Positions 8,918 through 17,178 of a stretch of 64,000 nt of DNA are shown piece after piece. Each line of letters begins with the position of its first letter. Position 1 is the stretch's first letter. The notes under the pieces are model-generated. The model was not told the origin of the DNA, searched no databases, and worked only from the letters and a program-made list of their open reading frames with translations. Source of the DNA: Pseudanabaena biceps (lineage in GTDB: Bacteria; Cyanobacteriota; Cyanobacteriia; Pseudanabaenales; Pseudanabaenaceae); the NCBI GenBank assembly GCA_013361095.1, contig JAATWA010000001.1:992001-1056000 (forward strand), read 5' to 3'. Position numbers and translations under genes: made by a program.

Positions 8918-8960
8918 AACCGATAAAGTTTCGTCTCACAGGGACGCAACTTTATCGGTT
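8918..8960 (+). terminator. Inverted repeat downstream of lpxA
   Basis: Stem AACCGATAAAGTT / AACTTTATCGGTT with a 17-base G+C-rich interior, 58 bases after the lpxA stop. No strong T tract, so it may be a repeat rather than a true terminator. Confidence 0.5.
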
Positions 8961-9002
8961 CGGGGTTGTAATTAATTATGTCCACTACTTATACAACGCC
9001 TC

Positions 9003-9131
9003 AGCAATTCTCATTATAAAAATTAGTTTTCTGAAAGCCAGCCTACGGCTGGCTTTCAGAAAACTAATTTTGGGGTTTGCAGTGCCTAAAGTGCTGCAAA
9101 CCCCAAAATTGGTTTCATACTGAGAATTGCT
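9003..9131. repeat. Family B MITE-like element, copy 3
   Basis: Starts AGCAATTCTCATTAT and ends CTGAGAATTGCT. It contains the GAAAGCCAGCCTACGGCTGGC palindrome and the GGGGTTTGCAGTGCC palindrome in the same order as copy 1. It sits just upstream of tRNA-Thr. Confidence 0.85.
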
Positions 9132-9218
9132 GACAATGCTCAAAAATTTATTGGTGCTTAGGATTCCTAATGTTATGATGTTGTTTGCAAAATTTGATTT
9201 TTTTACTTTTTGCAAGTT

Positions 9219-9290
9219 GCCGATGTAGCACAGGGGTAGTGCAGCCGATTCGTAATCGGCAGGCCGTGAGTTCAAATCTCATCATCGGCT
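9219..9290 (+). tRNA. tRNA-Thr (anticodon CGT)
   Basis: 72-base cloverleaf: acceptor GCCGATG pairs with CATCGGC, anticodon arm GCCGA-TTCGTAA-TCGGC shows CGT, and the T loop is GTTCAAATC. CCA is not encoded. The anticodon reads ACG codons. Confidence 0.94.
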
Positions 9291-9293
9291 TAT

Positions 9294-9352
9294 CTTCTAA
9301 AACAATAGAGAGTGGCGGCGCTTCGCGCCGCCACTCTCTATTGTTTTAGAAG
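9294..9352 (+). terminator. Family A palindrome after tRNA-Thr
   Basis: Perfect palindrome CTTCTAAAACAATAGAGAG... around GGCGGCGCTTCGCGCCGCC, four bases past the tRNA. Probably ends the tRNA transcript and belongs to the repeat family. Confidence 0.7.
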
Positions 9353-9377
9353 AAGAAATGGCTTCGCCATTTCTTCT
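9351..9377 (-). terminator. Hairpin downstream of malic enzyme gene
   Basis: Perfect stem AGAAGAAATGG / CCATTTCTTCT with a CTTCG loop, immediately past the stop of the minus-strand malic enzyme gene. Confidence 0.7.
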
Positions 9378-9388
9378 CTTGGTATTGA

Positions 9389-10780
9389 TTAGGCATTCGC
9401 CAATCCTTGCTGACGCGCCACTGCGTGAACGGCGGCAGCCACAGCGCTAGAAACGCGGGGATCGAATACTGAAGGAATAATAAAATCAGGAGCGAGATCA
9501 CTACTGCTAACTAAAGATGCGATCGCTTGAGCTGCACCTAAATTCATTTGTGTAGTAATCGTCGTTACTCGCGCATCGAGCGCACCTCGGAAAATACCAG
9601 GGAAGGCGAGGACATTATTGATTTGATTAGCGTAGTCGCTACGTCCTGTCGCAATTACAGCAACATCATTTTCCACTAGTTCGGGTTGAATTTCGGGATT
9701 AGGATTTGCCATCGCAAATACAATCGGCGCAGATCCCATACTTCTTACCATTTCAGGAGTCAGCGCTCCCTTGACGCTTAGCCCAATAAACATATCAGCA
9801 CCTTTGATCACATCTGCCAAAGAGCCAGCCGTATCGCTAGCAAATTCCAATTTTTCTGGAGACAGATCAGGGCGATCTTTGGTAATACAACCCCTGGAGT
9901 CACACATGGTAATTCGCTGCACCCCTGCTTCACGCAAAAGTCTTGCCACAGAAATACCTGAAGCCCCTGCCCCATTCATGACAATACGCACTGTATTAAT
10001 CGGTTTACCAACAACTTTAAGAGCATTAATAGTTGCGGCGACGACCACGATCGCAGTGCCATGTTGATCATCATGATAGACAGGAATATCTAACTCTTCC
10101 TTGAGTCGTCTTTCGATTTCAAAGCAGCGTGGGGCGCTGATATCTTCGAGGTTAACCCCACCAAAGGCAGGGGCGATCCGTTTTACAGTCTCGACAATTT
10201 CATCGACATCTTTGGTATTCAAGCAAATGGGAAATGCATCTAGTCCTGCAAATTGTTTGAATAACATCGCTTTGCCTTCCATAACAGGCATGGCAGCTTC
10301 GGGACCAATATCGCCTAATCCCAGAACTGCGGTCCCATCGGTGACAACAGCGATCGTGTTGCATTTAATCGTGTAGTCATAGACTTTGCGCTTGTCGCCT
10401 GCGATCGCCATACAGACACGTCCCACTCCGGGGGTATAGACCATAGCTAGATCGTCCTGTCCTTTGACGGCGACCTTAGCTTCGAGGTGGATTTTGCCAC
10501 CTTTGTGGATTTGGAAAGTGCGATCGTAAACATCAAGGACGCGGATTTCAGGAACTGACTTAACGACTGCAATTAATTGATCCATATGCTCGGCGCTGTA
10601 AGCATTAACAGTAATGTCACGCACTGATATTTTGCGAGTCTGTTGAATTAAATCGATCTGTCCGAGATTCCCTCCCGCTTCAGCTAGAACGCCAATGACT
10701 GAAGATAGCATGCCTGCGCGGTTGAGAAGTTGTACGCGGATGGTTAAGCTGAAGCTGGGATTAGGTGTTAGTTGTTGCAT
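9389..10780 (-). CDS. NAD(P)-dependent malic enzyme with N-terminal ACT domain
   Basis: Oxidative decarboxylation of malate to pyruvate and CO2 in the cytoplasm. It complements PEP carboxylase, encoded elsewhere in this window, in the malate bypass. From the chosen ATG at 10780 the protein has 463 residues. The N-terminal ACT regulatory domain (FSLTIRVQLLNRAGMLSSVIG) is followed by the malic N-domain (VYTPGVGRV, and KCNTIAVVTDGTAVLGLGD) and the NAD-binding domain with GAGASGISVARLL. A longer frame reaches a TTG at 10831, but those 17 residues are not family-like. The ACT-malic fusion is common in cyanobacteria. A hairpin terminator follows. Confidence 0.93.
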   Translation of the reverse strand: MQQLTPNPSFSLTIRVQLLNRAGMLSSVIGVLAEAGGNLGQIDLIQQTRKISVRDITVNAYSAEHMDQLIAVVKSVPEIRVLDVYDRTFQIHKGGKIHLEAKVAVKGQDDLAMVYTPGVGRVCMAIAGDKRKVYDYTIKCNTIAVVTDGTAVLGLGDIGPEAAMPVMEGKAMLFKQFAGLDAFPICLNTKDVDEIVETVKRIAPAFGGVNLEDISAPRCFEIERRLKEELDIPVYHDDQHGTAIVVVAATINALKVVGKPINTVRIVMNGAGASGISVARLLREAGVQRITMCDSRGCITKDRPDLSPEKLEFASDTAGSLADVIKGADMFIGLSVKGALTPEMVRSMGSAPIVFAMANPNPEIQPELVENDVAVIATGRSDYANQINNVLAFPGIFRGALDARVTTITTQMNLGAAQAIASLVSSSDLAPDFIIPSVFDPRVSSAVAAAVHAVARQQGLANA

Positions 10781-10851
10781 CGTGAGGAGTAAATTATTTC
10801 TTATGAGACAAGCAAGCTTGAATGTATGCAATGTTACCTGATTGTTTGTTT

Positions 10852-10889
10852 TTGTGTCGTTACAAATCGCACGGTTTGTAACGACACAA
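10852..10889. repeat. Perfect palindrome upstream of malic enzyme gene
   Basis: TTGTGTCGTTACAAATCG / CGGTTTGTAACGACACAA: a perfect hairpin with a short loop, between the malic enzyme start and a terminator of the DUF4912 gene. Confidence 0.75.
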
Positions 10890-10917
10890 AAAAGCCCTGC
10901 TAAGCAGGGCTTTTTTA
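10888..10917 (-). terminator. Bidirectional-looking terminator
   Basis: Stem AAAAAAGCCCTGC / GCAGGGCTTTTTT with loop TAA. It should terminate the DUF4912 transcript arriving on the minus strand. Confidence 0.8.
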
Positions 10918-10923
10918 AAAGCT

Positions 10924-10956
10924 ATTGGGTTGTGCAGCGAAGCCGCACAACCCAAT
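10924..10956. repeat. Palindrome between terminator and DUF4912 stop
   Basis: Perfect stem ATTGGGTTGTGC / GCACAACCCAAT around AGCGAAGCC; a variant of the family A pattern. Confidence 0.75.
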
Positions 10957-10979
10957 AAAGCGTATAGCGCTGTAAAAAA

Positions 10980-12278
10980 CTAGCTAATCCATTCAGGAAT
11001 CGCTTCTTCTTTAGTATTAGTACGACGCTCAAGGGTTTGACGCTCGAACTTCATATGGATAGCGCGGTTTTGTTCACCATCGGCGGCAACTGCAAAGATT
11101 GGATAGTCTTGGATACCATCTTGAAAAGAAGTATGGAAACGGAAAGTACCATCAGCATTGAGCTTGATCGGACGACCACCGATAGTGACGGAGGCATCAG
11201 GCTCAGTAGCACCATAGACAATCAACTCGGCATCCGCAACTAGCCAGAATTGACGAGGACGAACTGGCGTAGATTCGCTAGAGAAGAAACTATAGCTAGA
11301 CATCATGCCCACGCCAGAGTAGTTAATACCACTAGCACTAATAGCTCCTGCGGCTCCTGCTCCTGCCATCAAGCCTGCGCCTGATGGGAAAATGTAAGAG
11401 CTAATCGATTCAGCAACATTAAAGCTAGACTCATGCTGCATTGACCCGTAGAGAGAGCCAGAAATGCGCTGGACTTCAGCTTCACGGGCAATATTAAAGA
11501 TCTCATCATAGGAAGAGCTATCGGAGGTGCTTGAGGACGAAACTTCTTCTGTTTCTGGCTCTTGCTTTTTGCTAGGAGGCACAAGAGTAAAGAAAGTCTG
11601 CCCCTTAAGGGTTTGATCCCAAGGCACAGTAATAAAGTTGTCTTCTACCCATTCTGATGGGAATACAGGTGGAACATGAACCACCTTAGAACGGGTCAAG
11701 ACCAACCAGCGGCCATCAGCACAACGATAGCCAATCTCGGCAACATAATCGCGATCGCTAATGGGAATAGGTATGTACCATTCGCGAGCAAGTTCGTCGC
11801 TGTTGTACTCCTGTAGATTGTTAGGAGTTTGATAGTCTAAATTAACGTCAGTGGCATCGTATAAACGTAGTGCTAACTGCTGTCCGCCTTGTTTTCTTAG
11901 CTCTTCTTTCTGAGAGTTAGGGACATCCCAGTAAACATAAGCCCATTGTGGATCTCTGGGTAAAAGCACGATGCGGCTCTCGCCATAGCCACTTGGTAAA
12001 TCGCCAATACTTTTGTCAATGGCAGCAAGCGGTTCTAAGTTTTCTTCTGTTTCTTCACTGCCGACATTAAATTTTGATGCTTCCACGATTTCTTGTGTCT
12101 CCGAATTACTACTATCTGCTGCTGCTGCGGCTAAACCCTGAGCCATAAGGATGGTTTGAATATCAGCTAGTAACTGAGATTTTCGCATGCGACTGTAGCG
12201 AGAAATTTCTAGCTCGGCTGCTACTTTGCGAAGTTGACGCAAGGTCATTTCTTCTAGGGGAGGACGTTCCCTCGCCAT
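10980..12278 (-). CDS. DUF4912 domain protein with N-terminal Rho-N/SAP-like helical motif
   Basis: Cyanobacterial protein of unknown function, 432 residues from the chosen ATG. The first about 50 residues (PPLEEMTLRQLRKVAAELEI...MRKSQLLADIQ) form a Rho-N/SAP-like nucleic-acid-binding helix pair. Residues about 95-240 match DUF4912: RIVLLPRDPQWAYVYWD and the segment ending at DQTLKGQTFFTLVP. A Ser/Gly-rich linker follows, then a second beta-rich block (PRQFWLVADAELIVYGATEP) up to the C-terminus. The start at 12278 is favoured because GGAGG sits 8 bases upstream; a frame to 12293 exists but lacks this. No operon partner. Function cannot be inferred further. Confidence 0.88.
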   Translation of the reverse strand: MARERPPLEEMTLRQLRKVAAELEISRYSRMRKSQLLADIQTILMAQGLAAAAADSSNSETQEIVEASKFNVGSEETEENLEPLAAIDKSIGDLPSGYGESRIVLLPRDPQWAYVYWDVPNSQKEELRKQGGQQLALRLYDATDVNLDYQTPNNLQEYNSDELAREWYIPIPISDRDYVAEIGYRCADGRWLVLTRSKVVHVPPVFPSEWVEDNFITVPWDQTLKGQTFFTLVPPSKKQEPETEEVSSSSTSDSSSYDEIFNIAREAEVQRISGSLYGSMQHESSFNVAESISSYIFPSGAGLMAGAGAAGAISASGINYSGVGMMSSYSFFSSESTPVRPRQFWLVADAELIVYGATEPDASVTIGGRPIKLNADGTFRFHTSFQDGIQDYPIFAVAADGEQNRAIHMKFERQTLERRTNTKEEAIPEWIS

Positions 12279-12607
12279 ATAATTAACCTCCAACTGCTTG
12301 TAATGTATCTAACCTCAGTCTGTCACTGCTATGCAGGCTAGATCAAACCTAAATTCACATTGGAAATATGCTTGACTACAAAATTTCCATAGATAAGATT
12401 TGATTGATGCTTTTGCAGGCAGCGATCGCCAACTGAGGAATCGGCTTGTAGATAACTACATTCTGTCAAAAATTTTTGACTGGTCAATGGCTGAAAGGCA
12501 TATCTTTACTCGATTTAACTAGTTCTCGCTCAATGTCTTGACAGGGATACTTAGCTAGAATCGAATACCTGTGTTTGTTGTAAGGATCGCGATCGCATTT
12601 TTAACGG

Positions 12608-12645
12608 GGGATCACAATGTCATGAAATTATGACATTGTGATCCC
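12608..12645. repeat. 38-bp perfect palindrome
   Basis: GGGATCACAATGTCAT / ATGACATTGTGATCCC with a six-base centre GAAATT. It is unrelated in sequence to family A and lies in the 732-base gap 12279-13010. That gap also holds family A copies at 12693-12741 and 12769-12829 but no recognisable gene. Confidence 0.8.
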
Positions 12646-12692
12646 TGTCTTTATCGATCTCTCCTTTCCCATTGTAAAAATAGACATTAAAA

Positions 12693-12741
12693 CCCAAGGA
12701 TTAGCGGTGCGGCGCTTCGCGCCGCACCGCTAATCCTTGGG
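12693..12741. repeat. Family A palindrome
   Basis: Arms CCCAAGGATTAGCGGTGCGG with core GCGCTTCGCGC. The same outer arms (CCAAGGATTAGCG) recur at 20213-20263, showing that particular arm versions are themselves copied. Confidence 0.85.
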
Positions 12742-12768
12742 TGGGAAGGGAGTAAGTAACTGTTAAAG

Positions 12769-12829
12769 CATAAAACCCAAAAGAGTAATGGCGGCGCGAA
12801 GCGCCGCCATTACTCTTTTGGGTTTTATG
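12769..12829. repeat. Family A palindrome, CATAAAACCCAA-arm form
   Basis: 61-bp perfect palindrome CATAAAACCCAAAAGAGTAA... with core GGCGGCGCGAAGCGCCGCC. Flanked on the right by AAAGTGCAAAACGCTGTAAT, the inverse of sequences left of other copies. Confidence 0.85.
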
Positions 12830-13010
12830 AAAGTGCAAAACGCTGTAATGAGAGTCGCTAGATGGCAAAGTCATTTTGAATGTAGCGATTATGGGAGTTT
12901 GTCCGAAAAGCCATAAGATTAGAGGGACAAAATAAGTACAGTTTAATAAATTTACAAATATGAAGGCAAAATGTTGGTCTTTATTTGAGTCTTTAGATAA
13001 GTCTTTAAAT

Positions 13011-13490
13011 ATGTCTAGAATCTCTTGGCAAAACTTCTGTCGTACTGCGATCGCCTTGTCATTGGCAATCTTGGTTGTAATTGGTGGTTTTACCTCTGAT
13101 GCAAATGCGGCTCTATTCACTAAAAAAAGTGATGTCCTATCAACTAAAGAAGTTCAGATCTTAGTTAATGCAGGTTTGACAGGAAATTATGTTGACGACA
13201 CTAACGACACCATCAAGTTGTTACGCGATGCGATCGCTCTTCCTGAAGATGCAGAAAATCGGGCTGAAGTTAAAACATCCGCAAGGTATAAAATCAACGC
13301 TTATATTTCGCGCTATCGTGCTGATCGCGACAAGTCTGGTTTGTATTCCTATACAACTATGTCAACTGCTCTCAATACTCTGGCGGGATATTACAATGGC
13401 TCGACCAAACGGGCTGTCCCTGCAAAGACTCGCGATCGCCTTTTACAAGAATTTGAGCGTGCGGAATTAGCTCTTGCTCAAGGACGTTAA
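13011..13490 (+). CDS. psb27: Photosystem II assembly protein Psb27, apparently non-lipidated
   Basis: Lumenal PSII repair and assembly factor that binds CP43 before the manganese cluster is made. The mature part shows the Psb27 core: LTGNYVDDTNDTIKLLRDAI, then INAYISRYR and TALNTLAGYY. From the ATG at 13011 there are 159 residues. The N-terminus has a signal peptide with an AIALSLAILVVIGGF core and a DANA-A cleavage site. There is no lipobox cysteine, unlike the classical cyanobacterial Psb27 lipoprotein, and about 20 extra residues precede LTGNY. A frame to an ATG at 12960 would add 17 residues to a 33-residue signal peptide, so I prefer 13011. Monocistronic. Confidence 0.9.
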   Translation: MSRISWQNFCRTAIALSLAILVVIGGFTSDANAALFTKKSDVLSTKEVQILVNAGLTGNYVDDTNDTIKLLRDAIALPEDAENRAEVKTSARYKINAYISRYRADRDKSGLYSYTTMSTALNTLAGYYNGSTKRAVPAKTRDRLLQEFERAELALAQGR

Positions 13491-13500
13491 ACCGATCGCA

Positions 13501-13543
13501 CCGCTAAATATATAGGCAGGGCAACAGTTTATATATTTAGCGG
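13501..13543 (+). terminator. Inverted repeat after psb27
   Basis: CCGCTAAATATATA / TATATATTTAGCGG with a 15-base interior, 10 bases after the psb27 stop; likely terminator or family A derivative (continues GTGCGCGACAAAGCC). Confidence 0.6.
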
Positions 13544-13629
13544 TGCGCGACAAAGCCGCACGCCCCTAGTTATTCACTGGAAAGAGAGTAGAAATTATGG
13601 GATTTTGTATTGTTTGAGGTTGATCAAAA

Positions 13630-14910
13630 TTGGCAACAGGATTGGCGACAGTATACGAAGCATTGCTTCAAGATGCACAAGCCCTTGAGGTTATCGAAGA
13701 GCTTCATCAGACTGATGCTAGAGAATTTTGGCATCGAGCGATCGCTGTGTTGCAACAGTTTTCCATGCAGCAAAGACTGAGGGGATTACTGCTAACTCAT
13801 CATCCTTACATTCTGACCAATCCCGTATTTCAACAAAGTGATTTGCAAACTTGGATATTTACCACTAGCAAATCTTCGCTGTTTCCCACAGGTGTATTAC
13901 CCATTGGTGACACACAGGTTGTCCAAATTCCCAAGCCCGATCCCATCCATCAGGAGTGGCTATGTATTTTAATCACTGAGACTTTTTGTATTGCGATTGT
14001 TTCCCCAGAAAAAAGTCATAGTTGCATTTGGTCATTACATCCCCATGCCGTGCAGGTCGCGATCGCTGCTTTAAGCCCGCGTATCCGCCGCAACGAGCAA
14101 CAAGCGTTGTTTGAAAGTAAATTGCAACAGTTTCCTCTGCTCATGCCCTCCTATCAAGTCATGGCAAGATTTGGAGCGATTTTGATGGCGCAGTCTTCTG
14201 TCTATCAAGAATTACCAGTTCCTGAAATTCAGGAAGTAGACATTATCAAAGCAATCACCCATGAGGTGCGGACACCCCTAACCACGATCCGTATGCTAGT
14301 GCGATCGCTCAAACGGCGTAAAGACATATCAACGGAAATCAAAAAGCGCTTAGAACAAGTTGATGCCGAATGCACAGAACAGATTGAGCGCTTTAATTTA
14401 ATTTTTGAGGCGGCTCAACTTGATAGTTATCCGATTGTGTTGGAAGCGACTAAGCTAGAGCAAATTTTGACCGATGGATTTATGCGTTGGCAAGAACAGG
14501 CGGGAAGGCGACAGATCTCTTTAGAAATGTTTTTACCAAACGAGATTGCGCCTATTTCTAGTAATTCATTACTGCTCTCGCAAGTTCTCAATGGTTTAGT
14601 CGATCGCTTAGTTCGGAGTTTTCCGCCCGATAGCCATATCCAGCTAGTTGTTACCAGTGCAGGAGAATATTTGAAATTACAGTTTCAATCACAGGTGATG
14701 CAGCAACGCGGCGGTGACTTGCCATTACTCAAAGCGGTGGGGCAGTGGCTAATGCTGCAACCTGAGACGGGAACTTTAAGCCTGAGTTTACCAACCACTA
14801 AAACCCTATTAAAAGCTCTTGATGGTAGGCTCACAGTGAGAATGCATTCCACAAGCGCCGCCTATGATGGCGAAATTTTGACTATTTTTCTGCCCTTTAA
14901 AAGAATCTAA
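13630..14910 (+). CDS. Histidine-kinase-like protein with degenerate catalytic domain
   Basis: 426-residue cytoplasmic protein. The first about 200 residues are an unassigned sensory region. A clear HisKA helix follows with H211 in THEVRTPLTTIRM. Where the ATPase domain should give an N box and G1/G2 glycine loops, I see LNGLVDRLVRSF and then FQSQVMQQRGGD and TGTLSLSLPTT: no DxGxG, no GxGLG. It may dimerise or accept phosphate without binding ATP, or act as a decoy partner. Start is TTG at 13630; an in-frame stop lies at 13621 and the next Met is about residue 46, so TTG is the best choice. No response regulator nearby. Confidence 0.82.
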   Translation: MATGLATVYEALLQDAQALEVIEELHQTDAREFWHRAIAVLQQFSMQQRLRGLLLTHHPYILTNPVFQQSDLQTWIFTTSKSSLFPTGVLPIGDTQVVQIPKPDPIHQEWLCILITETFCIAIVSPEKSHSCIWSLHPHAVQVAIAALSPRIRRNEQQALFESKLQQFPLLMPSYQVMARFGAILMAQSSVYQELPVPEIQEVDIIKAITHEVRTPLTTIRMLVRSLKRRKDISTEIKKRLEQVDAECTEQIERFNLIFEAAQLDSYPIVLEATKLEQILTDGFMRWQEQAGRRQISLEMFLPNEIAPISSNSLLLSQVLNGLVDRLVRSFPPDSHIQLVVTSAGEYLKLQFQSQVMQQRGGDLPLLKAVGQWLMLQPETGTLSLSLPTTKTLLKALDGRLTVRMHSTSAAYDGEILTIFLPFKRI

Positions 14911-14925
14911 ATAAAACGCTTTACG

Positions 14926-14978
14926 CATGGTTATTTTTGAAAAGACTGGCTTTGCTAGTCTTTTCAAAAATAACCATG
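14926..14978. repeat. Perfect palindrome
   Basis: CATGGTTATTTTTGAAAAGACTGGC and its complement around a CTTTG-type loop, 16 bases past the kinase-like gene; may act as terminator. Confidence 0.75.
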
Positions 14979-15052
14979 AAACTACACACAATCTCGATGG
15001 ACTGTAAAGCTAAACAAAGTTAAACTCATGGATGTAAATTTTTCAGTTTAAG

Positions 15053-15676
15053 ATGGCAGCTTTTAAAGTTTTTGATAACGATATTGATTTTGAAACCCTT
15101 CAGGAATACCTTGGCTCTGAAGCGATCGCAATTGATACTGAAGCGATGGGGCTAATTCCTCGGCGCGATCGCCTATGTTTAGTCCAAATTTGTAATGCCC
15201 AAGATACGGTGAGTATTGTTAGGATTGGACATGGCGTAACTCAAGCCCCTAACCTTAAATTTCTTTTTGAAGCTCCTGATGTAACCAAGATTTTTCATTT
15301 TGCCAGATTTGATGTGGCAATGCTTGAAGCCCATCTTAGTATTGCGACCCATCCCATTTTCTGCACGAAAATTGCTAGCAAATTAGCCCGAACCTATACT
15401 GATAAGCATGGACTCAAGGAACTAGTCCGCGAGTTAGAAAAGGTGGATCTAGATAAGACTTCTCAATGTTCCGATTGGGGAAGTGTGCAAGATTTATCAG
15501 AAGAACAGTTGAAATATGCCGCTAATGATGTGCGTTATTTAATATCAGTTCATCAGAAGTTAATAACTATGCTGATTCGCGAAAATCGCTACGATCTAGC
15601 TAAAGCTTGCTTTGCTCACATCCCGACATTGGTATATTTGGATCTTTTAGGCTATGCCGATGTATTTGCTCATTAA
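15053..15676 (+). CDS. Ribonuclease D-like 3'-5' exonuclease
   Basis: DEDD-superfamily exonuclease of 207 residues, probably acting on tRNA or other RNA 3' ends in the cytoplasm. Visible motifs: ExoI IDTEAMG with the paired Asp/Glu, ExoII FHFARFDVAML, and ExoIII YAANDVRYL with its Tyr and Asp. There is no HRDC domain, so it is shorter than E. coli RNase D, as usual for cyanobacterial members. ATG start at 15053. Monocistronic, followed by a palindrome. Confidence 0.9.
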   Translation: MAAFKVFDNDIDFETLQEYLGSEAIAIDTEAMGLIPRRDRLCLVQICNAQDTVSIVRIGHGVTQAPNLKFLFEAPDVTKIFHFARFDVAMLEAHLSIATHPIFCTKIASKLARTYTDKHGLKELVRELEKVDLDKTSQCSDWGSVQDLSEEQLKYAANDVRYLISVHQKLITMLIRENRYDLAKACFAHIPTLVYLDLLGYADVFAH

Positions 15677-15709
15677 ATATCAATAACAGCGCTTTGCGCT
15701 TTCTTAACC

Positions 15710-15760
15710 CCCCAAAAAAGTAAGTGGCGGAGCTTTGCTCCGCCACTTACTTTTTTGGGG
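15710..15760 (+). terminator. Family A palindrome, likely terminator of the RNase D gene
   Basis: Perfect palindrome CCCCAAAAAAGTAAGTGGCG... with a TTTTTT right arm, 34 bases past the stop. Preceded by ACAGCGCTTTGCGCTTTC, also found left of the copy at 27407-27465. Confidence 0.75.
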
Positions 15761-15892
15761 CATTTGTAAATATTTATCTCATCTCATTACAATTCAATCA
15801 AATTATCCGTTTCTAAAGCACGAGATCAAGCAATCGACTTTTAGATTAAACGTTGACTAAGCAAATTACAGACAAAACACTAGGTGAAATAA

Positions 15893-16462
15893 ATGGCTAA
15901 TATCTTAGACATTGGGAATGCCGATAATAATCCTATTACTGCATTTTTAAATGGCATCAAGAAAGGTATTTTTCTTGCTTTTGGATTCGCGCTAGTTTTG
16001 ATGTTGCAAGTTACCTTTTTTAGTTCTGGAGCGATCGCATCTCCCTTAGCTAATATGTTTGGTGATCAAGTTGACAAAGTGACCCAAGGCGTAAAGACAG
16101 ACATGGCGATCGACAAAGCCGCAGGTATCACCAAGGAAATCGGTCGTGATCTCCGAGATGGTAGAACTGACAAAGTGATTGACAAAGTTGCAGACACATC
16201 TAAAGGTTTTACCAAAGAGGCTGAAAAACGTGCTAAGGAATTAGCCAAAGACGTCAAAAATGGCAGTAAGGACAATATTGGCAAAGCCAAAGATGTCGCT
16301 AATGATGCTAAAGACAAAATTGGTAGTGGTGTAGATAAAGCTAAGGAAATAGCTGGCGATCGCACCAATGAAGTTAAAGATGGAACTAAAGATCTATCTG
16401 ACAAAGCTGGCAACAAAGTCGAAGAAGCAATTGATTCTGTCAAAGGCTTTTTAGGTCAGTAA
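15893..16462 (+). CDS. Secreted or membrane-anchored LEA-like repeat protein
   Basis: 189 residues. Residues about 22-45 form one hydrophobic segment ending in AIASPLA, which could be a signal peptide or anchor. The rest is a highly charged, Lys/Asp/Ala-rich helix made of loosely repeating units such as AKDVKNGSKDNIGKAKDVA. Composition and periodicity recall group 3 LEA proteins and apolipoprotein-like amphipathic helices, which protect membranes during drying, salt or cold. I cannot name a family. It lies ahead of a GlsB-like protein and a hemerythrin, all plus strand, so a stress role is plausible by inference. Confidence 0.78.
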   Translation: MANILDIGNADNNPITAFLNGIKKGIFLAFGFALVLMLQVTFFSSGAIASPLANMFGDQVDKVTQGVKTDMAIDKAAGITKEIGRDLRDGRTDKVIDKVADTSKGFTKEAEKRAKELAKDVKNGSKDNIGKAKDVANDAKDKIGSGVDKAKEIAGDRTNEVKDGTKDLSDKAGNKVEEAIDSVKGFLGQ

Positions 16463-16564
16463 ATTCAGCCAGAGAACAAGTAGCATTTCGCTCCACTCGT
16501 TCTCTTATTCACACATTTGTGGCTGAAAGCAAATAAACGTAAGTAAATAAACGGAGAAAATTAT

Positions 16565-16810
16565 ATGTCATTCATTTGGTTTATTTTGATTGGACTAGTA
16601 GCAGGTGCTTTGGCTGGTCAAATAGTTCGAGGTGGCGGTTTTGGGATTGTCGGCGATATCGTTGTCGGTATTGTTGGTGCCTTGTTAGGAGGCTTGCTAT
16701 TCACTACCTTTGGTGTTTCTACAGGTGGCGGATTGATCGGCAGTTTGATTGTAGCCACCCTTGGTGCAGTAGTACTACTATATGGAATTCGCCTAGTTAA
16801 AGCTTCTTAA
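16565..16810 (+). CDS. GlsB/YeaQ/YmgE family stress-response membrane protein
   Basis: 81-residue, three-helix, glycine-rich inner-membrane protein of the transglycosylase-associated family. It shows the family pattern GLVAGALAGQIVRGGGFG, then GIVGALLGGLLF and a C-terminal LGAVVLLYGIRLV helix. Function is not established; homologues are induced by stress. Good start: GGAG lies 10 bases before the ATG. It follows the LEA-like gene by 102 bases. Confidence 0.9.
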   Translation: MSFIWFILIGLVAGALAGQIVRGGGFGIVGDIVVGIVGALLGGLLFTTFGVSTGGGLIGSLIVATLGAVVLLYGIRLVKAS

Positions 16811-16893
16811 AAGTCATTTGAGAATTGCTTTAGTAATTACCTAGAATACATTCATCTATCTTATTGTAGATAGAGTTAAGTAACTGAGCATAT

Positions 16894-16950
16894 TAAAAGC
16901 GAAAGAACTATGGCACACACTGCACGTGCGCCATAGTTCTTTCGCTTTTA
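16894..16950. repeat. Inverted repeat, candidate terminator of the GlsB-like gene
   Basis: TAAAAGCGAAAGAACTATGGC and its complement with a 15-base centre ACACACTGCACGTGC. The gap 16811-17178 contains this element and the hemerythrin leader; nothing else is recognised. Confidence 0.75.
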
Positions 16951-17178
16951 TACTTACTTACCTTGCTATACAGCGCCTTGTACTAACTTAAATCACAAAT
17001 TCCTCTGTACTACTTACAGCCCAAATAGGCTGTATCTATTTAAAACAGAAATTCTATTACACTTTGTTTCGTATTAAATCAAGTTCATCAATTCATCCCA
17101 ACCGTTAGACATGAGAATGTAATTATTTTAATGAAGAGAAGTAATTCTCTCTTTACTACATATAAGGAGTAATCGCAA

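Noticed and set aside
12701-13120. 139-residue minus-strand frame overlapping psb27
   Set aside because: Begins inside psb27 antisense and ends in family A palindromes; part of its sequence is just translated repeat.
16066-16443. 125-residue minus-strand frame antisense to the LEA-like gene
   Set aside because: Low-complexity mirror of the Lys/Asp/Ala repeats (Ser/Leu-rich), typical of antisense to repetitive coding sequence.
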